DNA from: Anaeromyxobacter oryzae | GTDB lineage: Bacteria; Myxococcota; Myxococcia; Myxococcales; Anaeromyxobacteraceae | Assembly: GCF_023169945.1 (NCBI RefSeq) | Contig: NZ_AP025591.1 | Location: 682,001 to 746,000 of the forward strand | Reading direction: 5' to 3' | DNA: 64,000 nucleotides | Part shown: positions 52,308-64,000 of the stretch, piece by piece | How the letters are laid out: every line of letters starts with the position of its first letter | How positions within the stretch are numbered: the first letter of the stretch is position 1 | The notes under the pieces: model-generated | What the model was told of the DNA's origin: nothing | The model's input: the letters and a program-made list of their open reading frames with translations, nothing else | Database searches by the model: none | Program-made: the position numbers and the translations under genes

Positions 52308-53621
52308 GTGCCTGCTCTCCGCCTCCTGCTCGCAGCCCTCGCCAGCCTCGCGGCGACCGTCGCGCTCGCCCAGACCCGCGTCACCATCGCCACGGTGAAC
52401 AACGGCGACATGATCATCATGCAGCGCCTCTCGAAGGAGTTCGAGAAGGCGCACCCGGACATCAAGCTCGACTGGGTGGTGCTCGAGGAGAACGTGCTCC
52501 GCGAGCGCGTCACGACGGACATCGCCACCAGGGGCGGCCAGTTCGACGTGATGACCATCGGGACGTACGAGACGCCGATCTGGGGGAAGAAGGGCTGGCT
52601 CGTCCGTCTCGACGAGGACCTGCCGCCGGCCTACGACGTCGCCGACGTGCTGAAGCCGATCCGGGAAGGGCTCTCCAGCGAGGGGAAGCTGTACGCGCTG
52701 CCGTTCTACGGCGAGAGCTCCTTCACCTTCTACCGGAAGGACCTGTTCCAGAAGGCGGGCGTCACGATGCCCGAGAAGCCGACCTACGACGACATCGCGA
52801 AGTTCGCCAAGGCCACGAACGACCCGAAGGCGGGGGTCTACGGCATCTGCCTGCGCGGCAAGCCGGGCTGGGGCGAGAACATGGCGTACGTCGACACGCT
52901 CGTGAACACGTTCGGCGGGCGCTGGTTCGACGAGAAGTGGAAGCCGCAGCTCGACTCGCCCGAGTGGCACCAGGCCATCACCTTCTACGTCGATCTCATG
53001 AAGAAGTACGGGCCGCCCGGCGCGAGCTCCAACGGCCACAACGAGAACCGGGCCCTCTTCGCCACCGGCAAGTGCGCGATGTGGATCGACGCCACCGTCG
53101 CCGCGGGCTACCTCGCGAACCCGAGCGAGTCGAAGGTGGCGAGCCAGGTCGCGTTCGCGCCGGCGCCCATCGCGAAGACGCCGAACGGCGCGCAGTGGCT
53201 CTGGGCGTGGGCGCTCGGGATCCCCGCGTCCTCGAAGCACGTGAAGGAGGCGAAGGCGTTCATCCAGTGGGCGACGTCGAAGGAGTACGTGCAGCTCGTG
53301 GCGAAGAGCGACGGGTGGACGGCGGTGCCCCCGGGGACCCGGCAGTCGACCTACGACTCGCCCGAGTACAAGAAGGCCGCACCCTTCGCGGACCTCACGC
53401 TTAAGGCGATCCTCGCCGCCGATCCGGCGCACCCGACGGCGCAGCCGGTCCCGTACACCGGCGTCCAGTACGTGGCGATCCCGGAGTTCCAGTCGCTCGG
53501 CACGCAGGTCGGCCAGCAGATCGCCTCCGCCCTCGTCGGGAAGGAGCCGGTCGACCAGGCGCTCAAGTCCTCGCAGATGATGGCCGAGCGCACGATGCGG
53601 CGGGCCGGCTATCTGAAGTAG
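52308..53621 (+). CDS. smoE: polyol ABC transporter substrate-binding protein
   Basis: 437 aa. Family 1 sugar-binding protein. GTG start with AGAGGTGACCCC upstream; signal peptide LRLLLAALASLAATVALAQT. TIATVNNGDMIIMQRLSKEF opens the lobe, with ITFYVDLMKKYGPPGASSNG, FATGKCAMWIDATVAA and the C-terminal WATSKEYVQL. Sequence and gene order match sorbitol/mannitol-binding SmoE/MtlE. It delivers sugar alcohols to the two permeases that follow. Confidence 0.9.
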   Translation: MPALRLLLAALASLAATVALAQTRVTIATVNNGDMIIMQRLSKEFEKAHPDIKLDWVVLEENVLRERVTTDIATRGGQFDVMTIGTYETPIWGKKGWLVRLDEDLPPAYDVADVLKPIREGLSSEGKLYALPFYGESSFTFYRKDLFQKAGVTMPEKPTYDDIAKFAKATNDPKAGVYGICLRGKPGWGENMAYVDTLVNTFGGRWFDEKWKPQLDSPEWHQAITFYVDLMKKYGPPGASSNGHNENRALFATGKCAMWIDATVAAGYLANPSESKVASQVAFAPAPIAKTPNGAQWLWAWALGIPASSKHVKEAKAFIQWATSKEYVQLVAKSDGWTAVPPGTRQSTYDSPEYKKAAPFADLTLKAILAADPAHPTAQPVPYTGVQYVAIPEFQSLGTQVGQQIASALVGKEPVDQALKSSQMMAERTMRRAGYLK

Positions 53622-53638
53622 CGGTCGGAGAGCGCGCG

Positions 53639-54565
53639 ATGGAGCTCGCACGGCAGCAGGTGGTCCTCCCGCCCTCCGCGCCGGCCCGGCCGGCGCGCCG
53701 GGCGCGGCGCGCGGTGAGCGCCGCGACGCTCCAGGCGCCCTCCGTGGTGGTGCTGCTGCTCTGGTCGGTGGTGCCGCTGCTGATGACGCTGTGGTTCTCC
53801 TTCCAGCGCTACAACCTGCTCTCGCCCGGCGAGCGCGAGGCGGCCGGCATCGAGAACTACCGGTTCCTGCTCACCGACCCGGGCCTCGGGATCGCCATCG
53901 GGAACACGCTCCTCCTCGTCGGCTCGGTGCTCGTCGTCACCGTCGGCCTCGGGACGCTCCTCGCGGTCCTCTTCGATCAGGACTTCTTCGGCCGCGGCGT
54001 CGCGCGCGTGCTCCTCATCGCCCCGTTCTTCGTCATGCCCACGGTGAGCGCGCTCATCTGGAAGAACATGATGATGCACCCCGCGAACGGGGTGATCAGC
54101 TGGCTCCTGCGCAGCGTCGGGCTGCAGCCGATCGACTGGTTCTCCGCGGCGCCGCTCACGTCGGTCATCATCATCGTCGCCTGGCAGTGGCTCCCCTTCG
54201 CGACCCTCATCCTGCTCACGGCGATCCAGGCCCTCGACCCCGAGCGCAAGGAGGCGGCGCGGATGGACGGGGCCGGGCCGGTCTCGATGTTCTTCTTCAT
54301 CATCCTCCCGCACCTGTCCCGCGCCATCAGCGTCGTGGTGATGATCGAGACGCTGTTCCTGCTCGGCGTCTTCGCCGAGATCTTCGTCACCACCTCCGGC
54401 GGCCCGGGGTACGCCTCGACGAACCTCGCCTTCCTCATCTACCGGTACGCCCTCCTCGAGTACGACGTCGGCGCGGCCTCCGCGGGCGGGGTCCTCGCCA
54501 TCGTGCTCGCGAACGTGGTGGCGGTGTTCCTGGTCCGCTCCATCGCCCGCAACATCGAGGCCTGA
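53639..54565 (+). CDS. smoF: polyol ABC transporter permease 1
   Basis: 308 aa, about six membrane helices. The transporter coupling motif EAARMDGAGPVSMFFFIILP (EAA loop) contacts the ATPase. The N-terminal tail is basic/Pro-rich. It lies 17 nt after the binding protein and is followed directly by permease 2 (stop-to-start 1 nt). It corresponds to SmoF/MtlF. Confidence 0.9.
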   Translation: MELARQQVVLPPSAPARPARRARRAVSAATLQAPSVVVLLLWSVVPLLMTLWFSFQRYNLLSPGEREAAGIENYRFLLTDPGLGIAIGNTLLLVGSVLVVTVGLGTLLAVLFDQDFFGRGVARVLLIAPFFVMPTVSALIWKNMMMHPANGVISWLLRSVGLQPIDWFSAAPLTSVIIIVAWQWLPFATLILLTAIQALDPERKEAARMDGAGPVSMFFFIILPHLSRAISVVVMIETLFLLGVFAEIFVTTSGGPGYASTNLAFLIYRYALLEYDVGAASAGGVLAIVLANVVAVFLVRSIARNIEA

Positions 54566-54566
54566 C

Positions 54567-55397
54567 GTGACCGGCACGAACCGCGCGCTGCGGAGGAAGG
54601 CGATCACCACCGCCGTCGCGTGGGCGATCGCGCTCCTCGTCTTCTTCCCGATCCTCTGGATGTTCCTCACCGGCTTCAAGACGGAGGTGGAGGCGGTCGC
54701 GACGCCCCCCACCCTCTTCTTCCGGCCGACCTTCGAGAACTACCTCGCCGTGCAGCAGCGGGCCGACTACTTCAAGTTCGCCTGGAACAGCATCTTCGTG
54801 TCCCTGGGCTCGACCGTCGTCGCGATCCTGTTCGCGGTCCCGGCCGCGTACGCCATGGCGTTCTTCCCGTCGCCGCGCACGAAGGACACGCTCGTGTGGA
54901 TGCTCTCCACGAAGGCGCTCCCCGCGGTCGGCGTGCTCGTGCCCATCTACCTGCTCTTCCGCGACCTCGGCCTGCTCGACTCGAGGGTCGGGCTGCTCAT
55001 GGTCTACACGCTCGTGAACCTGCCCATCGTGGTCTGGATGCTCTTCTCCTTCTTCCGCGAGGTCCCCCGCGAGATCCTCGAGGCGGGCCGGATGGACGGC
55101 GCCGAGGCGCGGCACGAGCTGGTCCACCTGCTCCTGCCGCTGTCCCTCCCCGGCATCGCCTCGACGTGCCTGCTCGCGATCATCCTCTCGTGGAACGAGG
55201 CGTTCTGGAGCCTGAACCTCACGGCGGCGAACGCCGCGCCGCTCACGGCGTTCATCGCGTCCTTCTCGAGCCCGGAGGGGCTCTTCTGGGCGAAGCTGTC
55301 CGCCGCCTCGACGATGGCCATCGCGCCCATCCTCGTGTTCGGCTGGATGAGCCAGCGCCAGCTCGTGCGCGGGCTCACGTTCGGCGCAGTGAAGTAG
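54567..55397 (+). CDS. smoG: polyol ABC transporter permease 2
   Basis: 276 aa, six membrane helices. The EAA loop is EAGRMDGAEARHELVHLLLP. GTG start 1 nt after the stop of permease 1. The N-terminal part has the TGFKTEVEAVATPPTLFF block typical of the MalG/SmoG group. With SmoF it forms the membrane channel. Confidence 0.9.
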   Translation: MTGTNRALRRKAITTAVAWAIALLVFFPILWMFLTGFKTEVEAVATPPTLFFRPTFENYLAVQQRADYFKFAWNSIFVSLGSTVVAILFAVPAAYAMAFFPSPRTKDTLVWMLSTKALPAVGVLVPIYLLFRDLGLLDSRVGLLMVYTLVNLPIVVWMLFSFFREVPREILEAGRMDGAEARHELVHLLLPLSLPGIASTCLLAIILSWNEAFWSLNLTAANAAPLTAFIASFSSPEGLFWAKLSAASTMAIAPILVFGWMSQRQLVRGLTFGAVK

Positions 55398-55412
55398 GAC
55401 CGGAGGCACCGC

Positions 55413-56606
55413 ATGGCCGCCGTCGCGCTGAGGGACGTCCACAAGGGCTTCGGCGACGTCGAGGTGATCAAGGGGGTCACGCTCGACATCGCCGATCGCG
55501 AGTTCGTCGTCTTCGTCGGCCCGTCGGGCTGCGGGAAGTCGACGCTCCTCCGGCTCATCGCCGGCCTCGAGGAGATCACGTCCGGAGACGTGCTCATCGA
55601 CGGCGAGCGGGTGAACGACGTGGCGCCGGCGCGACGCGGGCTCGCGATGGTCTTCCAGAGCTACGCGCTCTACCCGCACATGACCGTGGCCGACAACATG
55701 GCGTTCGCGCTCCGGCTCGCCGGCGAGTCCCGCGAGGAGCGCGCCCGCAAGGTGCAGGAGGCCGCCCGCGTCCTCCAGCTCGAGCCCCTGCTGGCGCGCA
55801 AGCCCAAGGAGCTCTCCGGCGGGCAGCGGCAGCGCGTCGCCATCGGCCGCGCCATCGTCCGGAACCCCCGGGTGTTCCTCTTCGACGAGCCGCTCTCGAA
55901 CCTCGACGCCGCGCTGCGCGTCCAGATGCGGGTCGAGCTGACCCGGCTCCACGATCAGCTGCAGGCCACGATGATCTACGTGACCCACGACCAGGTCGAG
56001 GCGATGACGATGGCGGACAAGATCGTCGTCCTCCAGGCCGGCGTGGTCGAGCAGGTCGGCTCGCCGCTCGAGCTGTACCACCACCCGCGCAACCTGTTCG
56101 TCGCCGGCTTCATCGGCTCGCCCAAGATGAACTTCCTCCGCGCCTCCGTGAGCGACGTGAACCTCGACGTCGCCACCGTGAAGCTCCGCGACGGGACGCG
56201 CGTCGAGGTGTCGGTCGAGCCCGATCACCTGCAGGAGGGCGAGGAGGTCACGCTCGGCGTCCGCCCCGAGCACCTCACGATCGTCGCCGACGGACCGCTC
56301 CACGGCGAGGTGCTCGTCGTCGAGCGGCTCGGCGGGACCACCTTCCTCCACGTGAAGCTCGAGGGCGGTGAGCTGATCACCGTCGAGGCCGACGGCGAGA
56401 ACGCCGTGCGGATGCACGACCGGGTGGACCTCGGCCTCGGCCGCGATCGCTGTCACCTGTTCGACGCGGGCGGGCTCGCCATCCCGCGCGCGACCCGCCA
56501 CCCGCTGGCGGAGGACCTCGCGGGGCGGCCGGGGGTCCGCGCGACCGCGCAGGACGTGGGCCCCCGCCCGCTCGGCGACGGCGGCGCGCCCGGGATGCAC
56601 CGCTGA
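55413..56606 (+). CDS. smoK: polyol ABC transporter ATPase
   Basis: 397 aa. Walker [12 protein letters not shown] (about residues 37-47), signature [15 protein letters not shown] and Walker [18 protein letters not shown]-loop [10 protein letters not shown]. The C-terminal TOBE/MalK regulatory domain has GSPKMNFL and [10 protein letters not shown]. The protein has an extra Pro/Arg/Gly tail (about 40 residues) after the TOBE part. It powers SmoFG. Confidence 0.92.
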   Translation: MAAVALRDVHKGFGDVEVIKGVTLDIADREFVVFVGPSGCGKSTLLRLIAGLEEITSGDVLIDGERVNDVAPARRGLAMVFQSYALYPHMTVADNMAFALRLAGESREERARKVQEAARVLQLEPLLARKPKELSGGQRQRVAIGRAIVRNPRVFLFDEPLSNLDAALRVQMRVELTRLHDQLQATMIYVTHDQVEAMTMADKIVVLQAGVVEQVGSPLELYHHPRNLFVAGFIGSPKMNFLRASVSDVNLDVATVKLRDGTRVEVSVEPDHLQEGEEVTLGVRPEHLTIVADGPLHGEVLVVERLGGTTFLHVKLEGGELITVEADGENAVRMHDRVDLGLGRDRCHLFDAGGLAIPRATRHPLAEDLAGRPGVRATAQDVGPRPLGDGGAPGMHR

Positions 56607-56624
56607 CCGGCGAGGAGGCCGCGC

Positions 56625-57401
56625 ATGGCCGGCAAGCTCGAGGGGAAGACCGCGATGGTGACGGGCGGCGCCCGCGGCATCGGGCGGGCCGTCTGCGAGG
56701 GGTACGCGCTCGAGGGCGCGCGGGTCGCGGTCGCCGACGTGGACGTCCCGGAGGCGGAGGCCACCGCGCGCGCGATCGGCCCGGCGGCGTTCGCGGTCCG
56801 GCTCGACGTCACCCGGCAGGAGTCGATCGACGAGGCGATCTCCGCCATCGTCGCGCGCGCCGGCGGCCTCGACGTCCTCGTGAACAACGCGGCGGTGTTC
56901 GACCTCGCCCCCGTCGTGGAGATCACCCGCGAGAGCTTCGACCGGGTGTTCGCGGTGAACGTGAAGGGGCTCTTCTTCACGCTGCAGGCGGGCGCGCGGC
57001 AGATGATCCGGCAGGGCCGCGGCGGGAAGATCATCAACTTCGCCTCGCAGGCGGGGCGGCGCGGCGAGCCGCTCGTCCTCGTGTACTGCGCGAGCAAGGC
57101 GGCGGTCATCAGCATCACGCAGTCGGCCGGGCTCGCCCTGATCAAGGACCGCATCAACGTGAACGGGATCTCGCCCGGCGTGGTCGACACGCCGATGTGG
57201 GACCAGGTGGACGCGCTCTTCGCGAGGTACGAGCACCTGCCCATCGGCGAGAAGAAGCGCCTCGTCGGCCTCGGCGTGCCCTACGGGCGGATGGGCCTCC
57301 CCGAGGACCACGTCGGCGCCGCCGTGTTCCTCGCGTCGAGCGACAGCGACTACGTCGTCGCCCAGACGCTGAACGTCGACGGCGGGCAGTGGATGAGCTG
57401 A
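56625..57401 (+). CDS. smoS: sorbitol (polyol) dehydrogenase, SDR family
   Basis: 258 aa. NAD cofactor loop TGGARGIGRAV (13-23), DVD after strand 2 suggesting NAD, NNAAVF, catalytic YCASKAAV, then GISPGVVDTPMWDQVDALF. The tail QTLNVDGGQWMS is typical of sorbitol/L-iditol 2-dehydrogenase. It oxidises sorbitol-type polyols to ketoses next to their transporter. Confidence 0.9.
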   Translation: MAGKLEGKTAMVTGGARGIGRAVCEGYALEGARVAVADVDVPEAEATARAIGPAAFAVRLDVTRQESIDEAISAIVARAGGLDVLVNNAAVFDLAPVVEITRESFDRVFAVNVKGLFFTLQAGARQMIRQGRGGKIINFASQAGRRGEPLVLVYCASKAAVISITQSAGLALIKDRINVNGISPGVVDTPMWDQVDALFARYEHLPIGEKKRLVGLGVPYGRMGLPEDHVGAAVFLASSDSDYVVAQTLNVDGGQWMS

Positions 57402-57440
57402 AGGTCGCGACGCGCCGGGCGCGCCGGCGGAGGACGAGCG

Positions 57441-58924
<1,484 letters not shown>

Positions 58925-58956
58925 CCCGCCGCGTCGCGGTGGATCGAGGTGAGGCC

Positions 58957-59952
58957 ATGGCCGAGGTCGTCTGCGTCGGGGAGCTGCTCGTCGACTTCGT
59001 GCCCACGGTGTCCGGGACCGGCCTCGCCGACGCGCCCGCGTTCAAGAAGGCGCCCGGAGGCGCCCCCGCGAACGTCGCCGTCGGCCTCGCGCGGCTGGGC
59101 ACGTCGAGCGCGTTCATGGGCAAGGTCGGCGACGACGCGTTCGGGCTGTTCCTGGCGCGGACGCTCCTCGACGCGGGGGTGGACGTCGGGCCGCTGCGGC
59201 TCTCGGCCGAGGCGCGCACCGCGCTCGCCTTCGTGACGCTGCGCGCGGACGGCGAGCGCGAGTTCCTCTTCTACCGGAACCCGAGCGCCGACATGCTCTT
59301 CGCGCCCGAGGAGGTCGACGCGGACGCGATCCGCGCGGCCCGCGCTCTGCACTTCGGCTCCATCTCCCTCATCGGCGAGCCGTCGCGGAGCGCGACGCTC
59401 CGGGCGGTGGCGCTGGCGCGGCAGGGCGGCGCGCTGGTCTCGTACGATCCGAACCTGCGGCTCGCCCTCTGGCCCGACGCCGCTGCGGCGCGCGCGGGGA
59501 TGCTCCGCGGCTGGGAGGAGGCCGAGATCGCGAAGGTGAGCGAGGAGGAGCTCGACTTCCTCGTCGGGACGCGGGACCTCGCCGCGGTCCGGCGCGCGCT
59601 CTGGCACGACCGGCTGCGGCTCGTCGCGGTGACGCGGGGCGCGGCCGGGTGCACCTTCGTCACCCGCGATCTGGCCGAGGACGTGCCGGGCTTCGCCGTC
59701 CAGACGGTCGACACGACCGGCGCCGGCGACGGGTTCGTCGCCGGCCTCCTGCACCGCCTGCTCGCGGCGCCGGGCGCGCTCGACGATCCGCGGACGCTCC
59801 GCGAGGCGTGCCGGTTCGCGAACGCGGTCGGCGCGCTCACCACCACCGAGCGCGGAGCCATCCCGGCGCTGCCGACGCTGCCGCGGGTCGAGGCGCTCCT
59901 CGCCGGGGTCCGGCCGTCGCAGGGCTCGACTACGGCCGGAACCGGAGCGTGA
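58957..59952 (+). CDS. frk: fructokinase, PfkB family
   Basis: 331 aa. It phosphorylates fructose from mannitol or sorbitol oxidation. VVCVGELLVDFVP opens the fold, APGGAPANVAVGLARLG is the sugar-binding Gly-rich motif, FYRNPSADMLF is substrate-specific and DTTGAGDGFVAGLLH is the ATP/catalytic signature. Its start is 32 nt after the dehydrogenase. The stop overlaps the convergent ankyrin lipoprotein gene by 23 nt. Confidence 0.92.
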   Translation: MAEVVCVGELLVDFVPTVSGTGLADAPAFKKAPGGAPANVAVGLARLGTSSAFMGKVGDDAFGLFLARTLLDAGVDVGPLRLSAEARTALAFVTLRADGEREFLFYRNPSADMLFAPEEVDADAIRAARALHFGSISLIGEPSRSATLRAVALARQGGALVSYDPNLRLALWPDAAAARAGMLRGWEEAEIAKVSEEELDFLVGTRDLAAVRRALWHDRLRLVAVTRGAAGCTFVTRDLAEDVPGFAVQTVDTTGAGDGFVAGLLHRLLAAPGALDDPRTLREACRFANAVGALTTTERGAIPALPTLPRVEALLAGVRPSQGSTTAGTGA

Positions 59953-60910
59953 ACCGGAGGGGCTGGAACAGGTCGGTCGCGGTCCCGAGCGGCGGCATCA
60001 CCCCCATCAGCACGGCGAGGCCCGGCCCGTCGTAGCCCGAGAGCCGCACGGTCCGGCGCGCGTCGGCGCCCGCGTGCGCGCCCGGCGCGGGCCATCCGAT
60101 GACGATGAGCTCCTCGACCGCGTGGACGTACTCGAGGAGCAGGAGCACCGCGTCGCGTTCCCGGAGGAGTACGGCCGTCGTGAGCGGGCAGGCGGAGAGG
60201 CCGCATTTGTCGGCGCGGGCCCCGCTCGCCAGCAGGCTCTCCACGAGCGAGCGGTCGCCGAGGTAGATCGCCTTCAGGAGCAGGGTGGCGCCGTTCGAGA
60301 GGCGGTCGTCGAGCTGCGCGGGCGCGATCGCGCCGCTCTCGAGCGCCGCCGCGAGGTCGGCGCTCGTCCGCACGCGGTTCCGCGCCCGGCGCGCGACGAG
60401 GACCGGATCGGTCCGCAGGTCCCGCGGCCGCGGCAGCGCGGTCGCCGCGTACTTCGCGAGCCACGCCTGCGGGTCGACGGCGCCGACGAACTTGCTCGGC
60501 TTCTGCCGCTCCACGTCCACCAGCAGCCATCCGGAGCCGGTCGGCGCAGGGAACGGATCGGACAGTCCAGCCGGCGAGAGCGCGAGGACGTGCTCGCGCA
60601 GGGGCAGCGGGATCTCGTTGGAGCGGGTGTCGACCTCGCGCCAGCTCAGGGTCGCCTGACGGCAGCTCGCGGGGACGAAGCGATCGTGACATGCCCGCGC
60701 CGCGCTCTCGGACGGGAAGACGAGCACGCGGTACGTGTACGCGGATCCGTCGAACGTGGAGACCGCCTCCTCCCAGAGGAGCGCCCGGTCGCCGCCAGCA
60801 GAGTCCGCCGCGGGCGCGTCTCCCTCCTCGCCCGCGACGCCGTCCGCCCGCTGGATCGAGGAGCACGCGCCGAGAACGGCGAGGAGCGGCACGAGAGCGA
60901 CGGTTCGCAT
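59930..60910 (-). CDS. lipoprotein with ankyrin-type repeats, unknown
   Basis: 326 aa. Lipobox in VALVPLLAVLGAC (Cys about residue 16). The mature N-terminal half has YRVLVFPSESAARACHDRFV. The second half has ankyrin-like helices: DLAAALESGAIAPAQLDDRL, NGATLLLKAIYLGDRSLVES, LLASGARADKCGLSACPLTT. It is exported and probably binds a protein partner. It overlaps the end of frk by 23 nt on the other strand. Confidence 0.7.
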   Translation of the reverse strand: MRTVALVPLLAVLGACSSIQRADGVAGEEGDAPAADSAGGDRALLWEEAVSTFDGSAYTYRVLVFPSESAARACHDRFVPASCRQATLSWREVDTRSNEIPLPLREHVLALSPAGLSDPFPAPTGSGWLLVDVERQKPSKFVGAVDPQAWLAKYAATALPRPRDLRTDPVLVARRARNRVRTSADLAAALESGAIAPAQLDDRLSNGATLLLKAIYLGDRSLVESLLASGARADKCGLSACPLTTAVLLRERDAVLLLLEYVHAVEELIVIGWPAPGAHAGADARRTVRLSGYDGPGLAVLMGVMPPLGTATDLFQPLRFTLRFRP

Positions 60911-61047
60911 GAGGTCACCGAGGGTGCGAGCGGCGGGTTCTGACGGAGCGGCTGGACGGCGACGACGAGTCAACCCGTTCCGACGCGCGTTGACAACTCC
61001 GTCCGCGAGGCTCGCCTGCGCGAACCCGCGACGCGCCGGTCCGGGCG

Positions 61048-62718
61048 CTAGCCGGTGGCGTTCGCTGCGGGCCGACGGAACCACCGGGTCAGGTATCGCG
61101 TCACGGCCTCCAGATCGCTGCCGCCGCACCGGAAGGCGATGTAGCCATCGGGGCGGACGAGGTACTGCGCCGCGTCCCGAACGCCGAGCAGCGACAGCAC
61201 ATCCTCCGCGCCGGTCTCCGCGCCGGAGGTCGTCTGGACCGGGAGATGGCGAAGCTTCACGAGTCCGGAGAAGCGCTCGAGGCGCGCGACGTCCCACGCC
61301 CCCGCCTCCCCGCACAGCAGGAGCGTCAGGTGCGGCCCGACGATCGCACGCTGCAGGGCCACGCGTCTCCCGTCGAGCGTCAGCCACGCATCCGGGAGCC
61401 GATCGCCCGCGCGCGGGCCGCCGTGAAGCCGCGGACGCCCCTCCGTCACCGCAGGGCTGTGCCGGTACCGGATCCCGAGCTCCGACACGAACCGGAACGC
61501 CATCGCGCGTAGCCACCCCGAGTCGAGGAGTCGCGGGAGGACGCGTGGCGCCACGACCTCGCGGGCCCAGGACGCGAGCCGGCCGGCGGAGAGAGCGCGA
61601 GTGAACGTGGAGAAGACTCGATCCGTGTAGCGAAGGAGATTCCGGCCGACCGGCCACCGCTCGGCATCGTACGATTCGAGCAGCCGCTCGGTGGCGGTAC
61701 CCCGCGCGACGAGCGCGAGCTTCCAGCCGAGATTCCAGGCGTCCTGGATCCCGGTGTTCATCCCCTGCCCGCCGACCGGGCTGTGGATATGGGCGGCGTC
61801 GCCGGCGAGGAGCACGCGGCCACGGCGGTACTGCGCGATCTGGCGGTGGTGCAGCCTGAAGTGGCTCAGCCAGGCGGGGTCGCGGACGAGGATCGAGCCG
61901 GAGGTCGGAGTGGCGACGACGGCCTGCAGCTCCTCGAGGGTCAGCGGCCCGGCGGGCGAGTCGTCCGGGGCGACCTCGTCGCGCCGGGCCCCCGGATCGC
62001 GCGCCTGCATCGCGATGACACGCCAAGTGGCCGGGTCGCCGAGCGGGAAGAACATGGCGACCCCGCCTCCGCCGACGAACGAGTTGATCGCGCCGGGCTC
62101 CAGAGGCCCATCGGCCTCGACGTCGCCGAGCACGAAGTCCTCGGGATAGCTCCCACCGCCGAAGGAGAACCCGGCGCCCTTGCGCACCGTGCTGTGTGCG
62201 CCGTCGCACCCCACGAGGTAGGTCGCGCGCACGCGCTCCTCGCCGCCGCCTGGATGCCGGAGCTCGCACTGCACCCACCGTTCGTGCACCTCGAACCGGA
62301 CGAGCTCGACGCCTCGCTCGATCGCGACGCCGGAACCGGCCAGGTACTCTTCCAGGACCCGCTCGGTCTCGGACTGCGAGACGAAGAGGATGAACGGGTA
62401 CCTCGTGTCGGTGGCGCCGATCCGGCCGAGCCGCGCCTCGGCGATCCGCCGGGCGCCGAGGTGAATGACGAGTCGCGAGCTGGTGTTCCCGCGCGCCACG
62501 AGTGGCTCGGCGAGCCCGAGGGCGTCGAGGACCTCGAGCGTCCGCGCCTGGACGGCGAGCGCGCGCGACTCGTGCGCGCGATCGAGCGAGCGATCGATGA
62601 TCCGGGTGCGGACTCCGAGCCACCGGAGCTGTGCGGCGAGCGCCAGGCCCGTCGGCCCCGCCCCGACGACGAGGACGGCAACCTCGTCGAGGTGCGACTC
62701 GTCGCCATCCGAGCCCAC
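61048..62718 (-). CDS. FAD-dependent aromatic monooxygenase (TfdB/PheA-like)
   Basis: 556 aa from the GTG at 62718; an upstream in-frame ATG at 62781 is possible. The FAD motif is AVLVVGAGPTGLALAAQLRW, followed by YLVGCDGAHSTVRK (DG motif) and RVLLAGDAAHIHSPVGGQGM (GD motif), then DAWNLGWKLALVARG. The C-terminal thioredoxin-like domain (RPDGYIAFRC) is seen in phenol hydroxylases. It hydroxylates an aromatic or polyketide substrate, unknown. GGAGG before the GTG supports that start. It is monocistronic. Confidence 0.85.
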   Translation of the reverse strand: MGSDGDESHLDEVAVLVVGAGPTGLALAAQLRWLGVRTRIIDRSLDRAHESRALAVQARTLEVLDALGLAEPLVARGNTSSRLVIHLGARRIAEARLGRIGATDTRYPFILFVSQSETERVLEEYLAGSGVAIERGVELVRFEVHERWVQCELRHPGGGEERVRATYLVGCDGAHSTVRKGAGFSFGGGSYPEDFVLGDVEADGPLEPGAINSFVGGGGVAMFFPLGDPATWRVIAMQARDPGARRDEVAPDDSPAGPLTLEELQAVVATPTSGSILVRDPAWLSHFRLHHRQIAQYRRGRVLLAGDAAHIHSPVGGQGMNTGIQDAWNLGWKLALVARGTATERLLESYDAERWPVGRNLLRYTDRVFSTFTRALSAGRLASWAREVVAPRVLPRLLDSGWLRAMAFRFVSELGIRYRHSPAVTEGRPRLHGGPRAGDRLPDAWLTLDGRRVALQRAIVGPHLTLLLCGEAGAWDVARLERFSGLVKLRHLPVQTTSGAETGAEDVLSLLGVRDAAQYLVRPDGYIAFRCGGSDLEAVTRYLTRWFRRPAANATG

Positions 62719-62806
62719 GGTCCTCCATCGCGCGGCGGCGCTCCGGGCGTCCTCTCTGTCCCGGAACCGGCGCGGCTGCATCGACCTGACGTGACCCGCC
62801 CGGACG

Positions 62807-62837
62807 AAAACGGCGGAGACCCGGAGGTCTCCGCCGT
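62807..62837 (-). terminator. intrinsic terminator of groEL
   Basis: Perfect 12-bp stem ACGGCGGAGACC/GGTCTCCGCCGT with a 4-nt loop (62810-62837), followed on the minus strand by TTTT, about 30 nt past the groEL stop. Confidence 0.85.
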
Positions 62838-62866
62838 CACGTCCGAACCAGGCCTTCAGGTGTCGA

Positions 62867-64000
<1,134 letters not shown>

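Overview
The window is very GC-rich, densely coded chromosomal DNA of an Anaeromyxobacter-like myxobacterium (Myxococcota, formerly Deltaproteobacteria). Pointers are a FrzS-like pseudo-receiver/coiled-coil protein, a TIGR02266-type PilZ protein, a receiver protein with a long Pro-rich linker, and many TonB and polyol-transport genes typical of soil myxobacteria. This assignment is inferred from gene content, not from a marker gene. I see no rRNA, tRNA or CRISPR array. The first gene and the last gene (groEL) run off the edges.

Layout. 0-4.5 kb: outer-membrane TonB-dependent receptor, a lipoprotein and a zinc-ribbon TonB protein. 4.6-6.1 kb: secreted DUF4932 metalloprotease-like protein. 6.1-11.6 kb: an accessory island with a tyrosine-integrase remnant, three small exported or membrane proteins, each next to degenerate ~70-bp repeats, then a two-gene operon (AAA/ORC-CDC6-like ATPase plus a 172-aa partner) closed by two stem-loops. 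11.6-16.8 kb (minus strand): RumA-type RNA methyltransferase, PilZ protein, SAM hydroxide adenosyltransferase, and a thiolase/CoA-transferase operon for acetoacetyl-CoA metabolism. 16.9-27.9 kb: isoaspartyl peptidase, a triplicated 119-bp repeat, GIN-domain protein, slipin/NfeD pair, uracil-DNA glycosylase, zinc phospholipase C-like protein, CoaBC, CPBP protease and small unknowns. 27.9-29.7 kb: an HNH endonuclease gene inside long imperfect inverted repeats, a probable mobile element. 29.7-37.2 kb: RlmI, radical SAM protein, ECF sigma/anti-sigma pair, FrzS-like protein, STAS and DUF883-type membrane proteins. 37.3-46.6 kb (minus strand): MurJ, unknown helical protein, TPR protein, CoaX, BirA, NadC and valyl-tRNA synthetase, whose frame runs on into a histone H1-like tail. 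46.7-50.4 kb: receiver, CheW-like and REC-GAF-GGDEF signalling genes. 50.6-60 kb: polyol catabolism, with xylulokinase divergent from a SmoEFGK-type ABC transporter, sorbitol-type SDR, a frameshifted mannitol dehydrogenase and fructokinase. 60-64 kb: ankyrin lipoprotein, FAD monooxygenase, groEL.

How the parts work together. The polyol operon imports sugar alcohols, oxidises them to ketoses (SDR, mannitol dehydrogenase) and phosphorylates these (xylulokinase, fructokinase). CoaX and CoaBC are two CoA-synthesis steps. The slipin and NfeD genes are a conserved membrane pair. The most unusual parts are the accessory island, the inverted-repeat HNH element, the ValRS/histone-like in-frame continuation, a switch-like leader before a 65-aa membrane protein, and a recurring promoter geometry with the -10 box 6-9 nt before the start codon.
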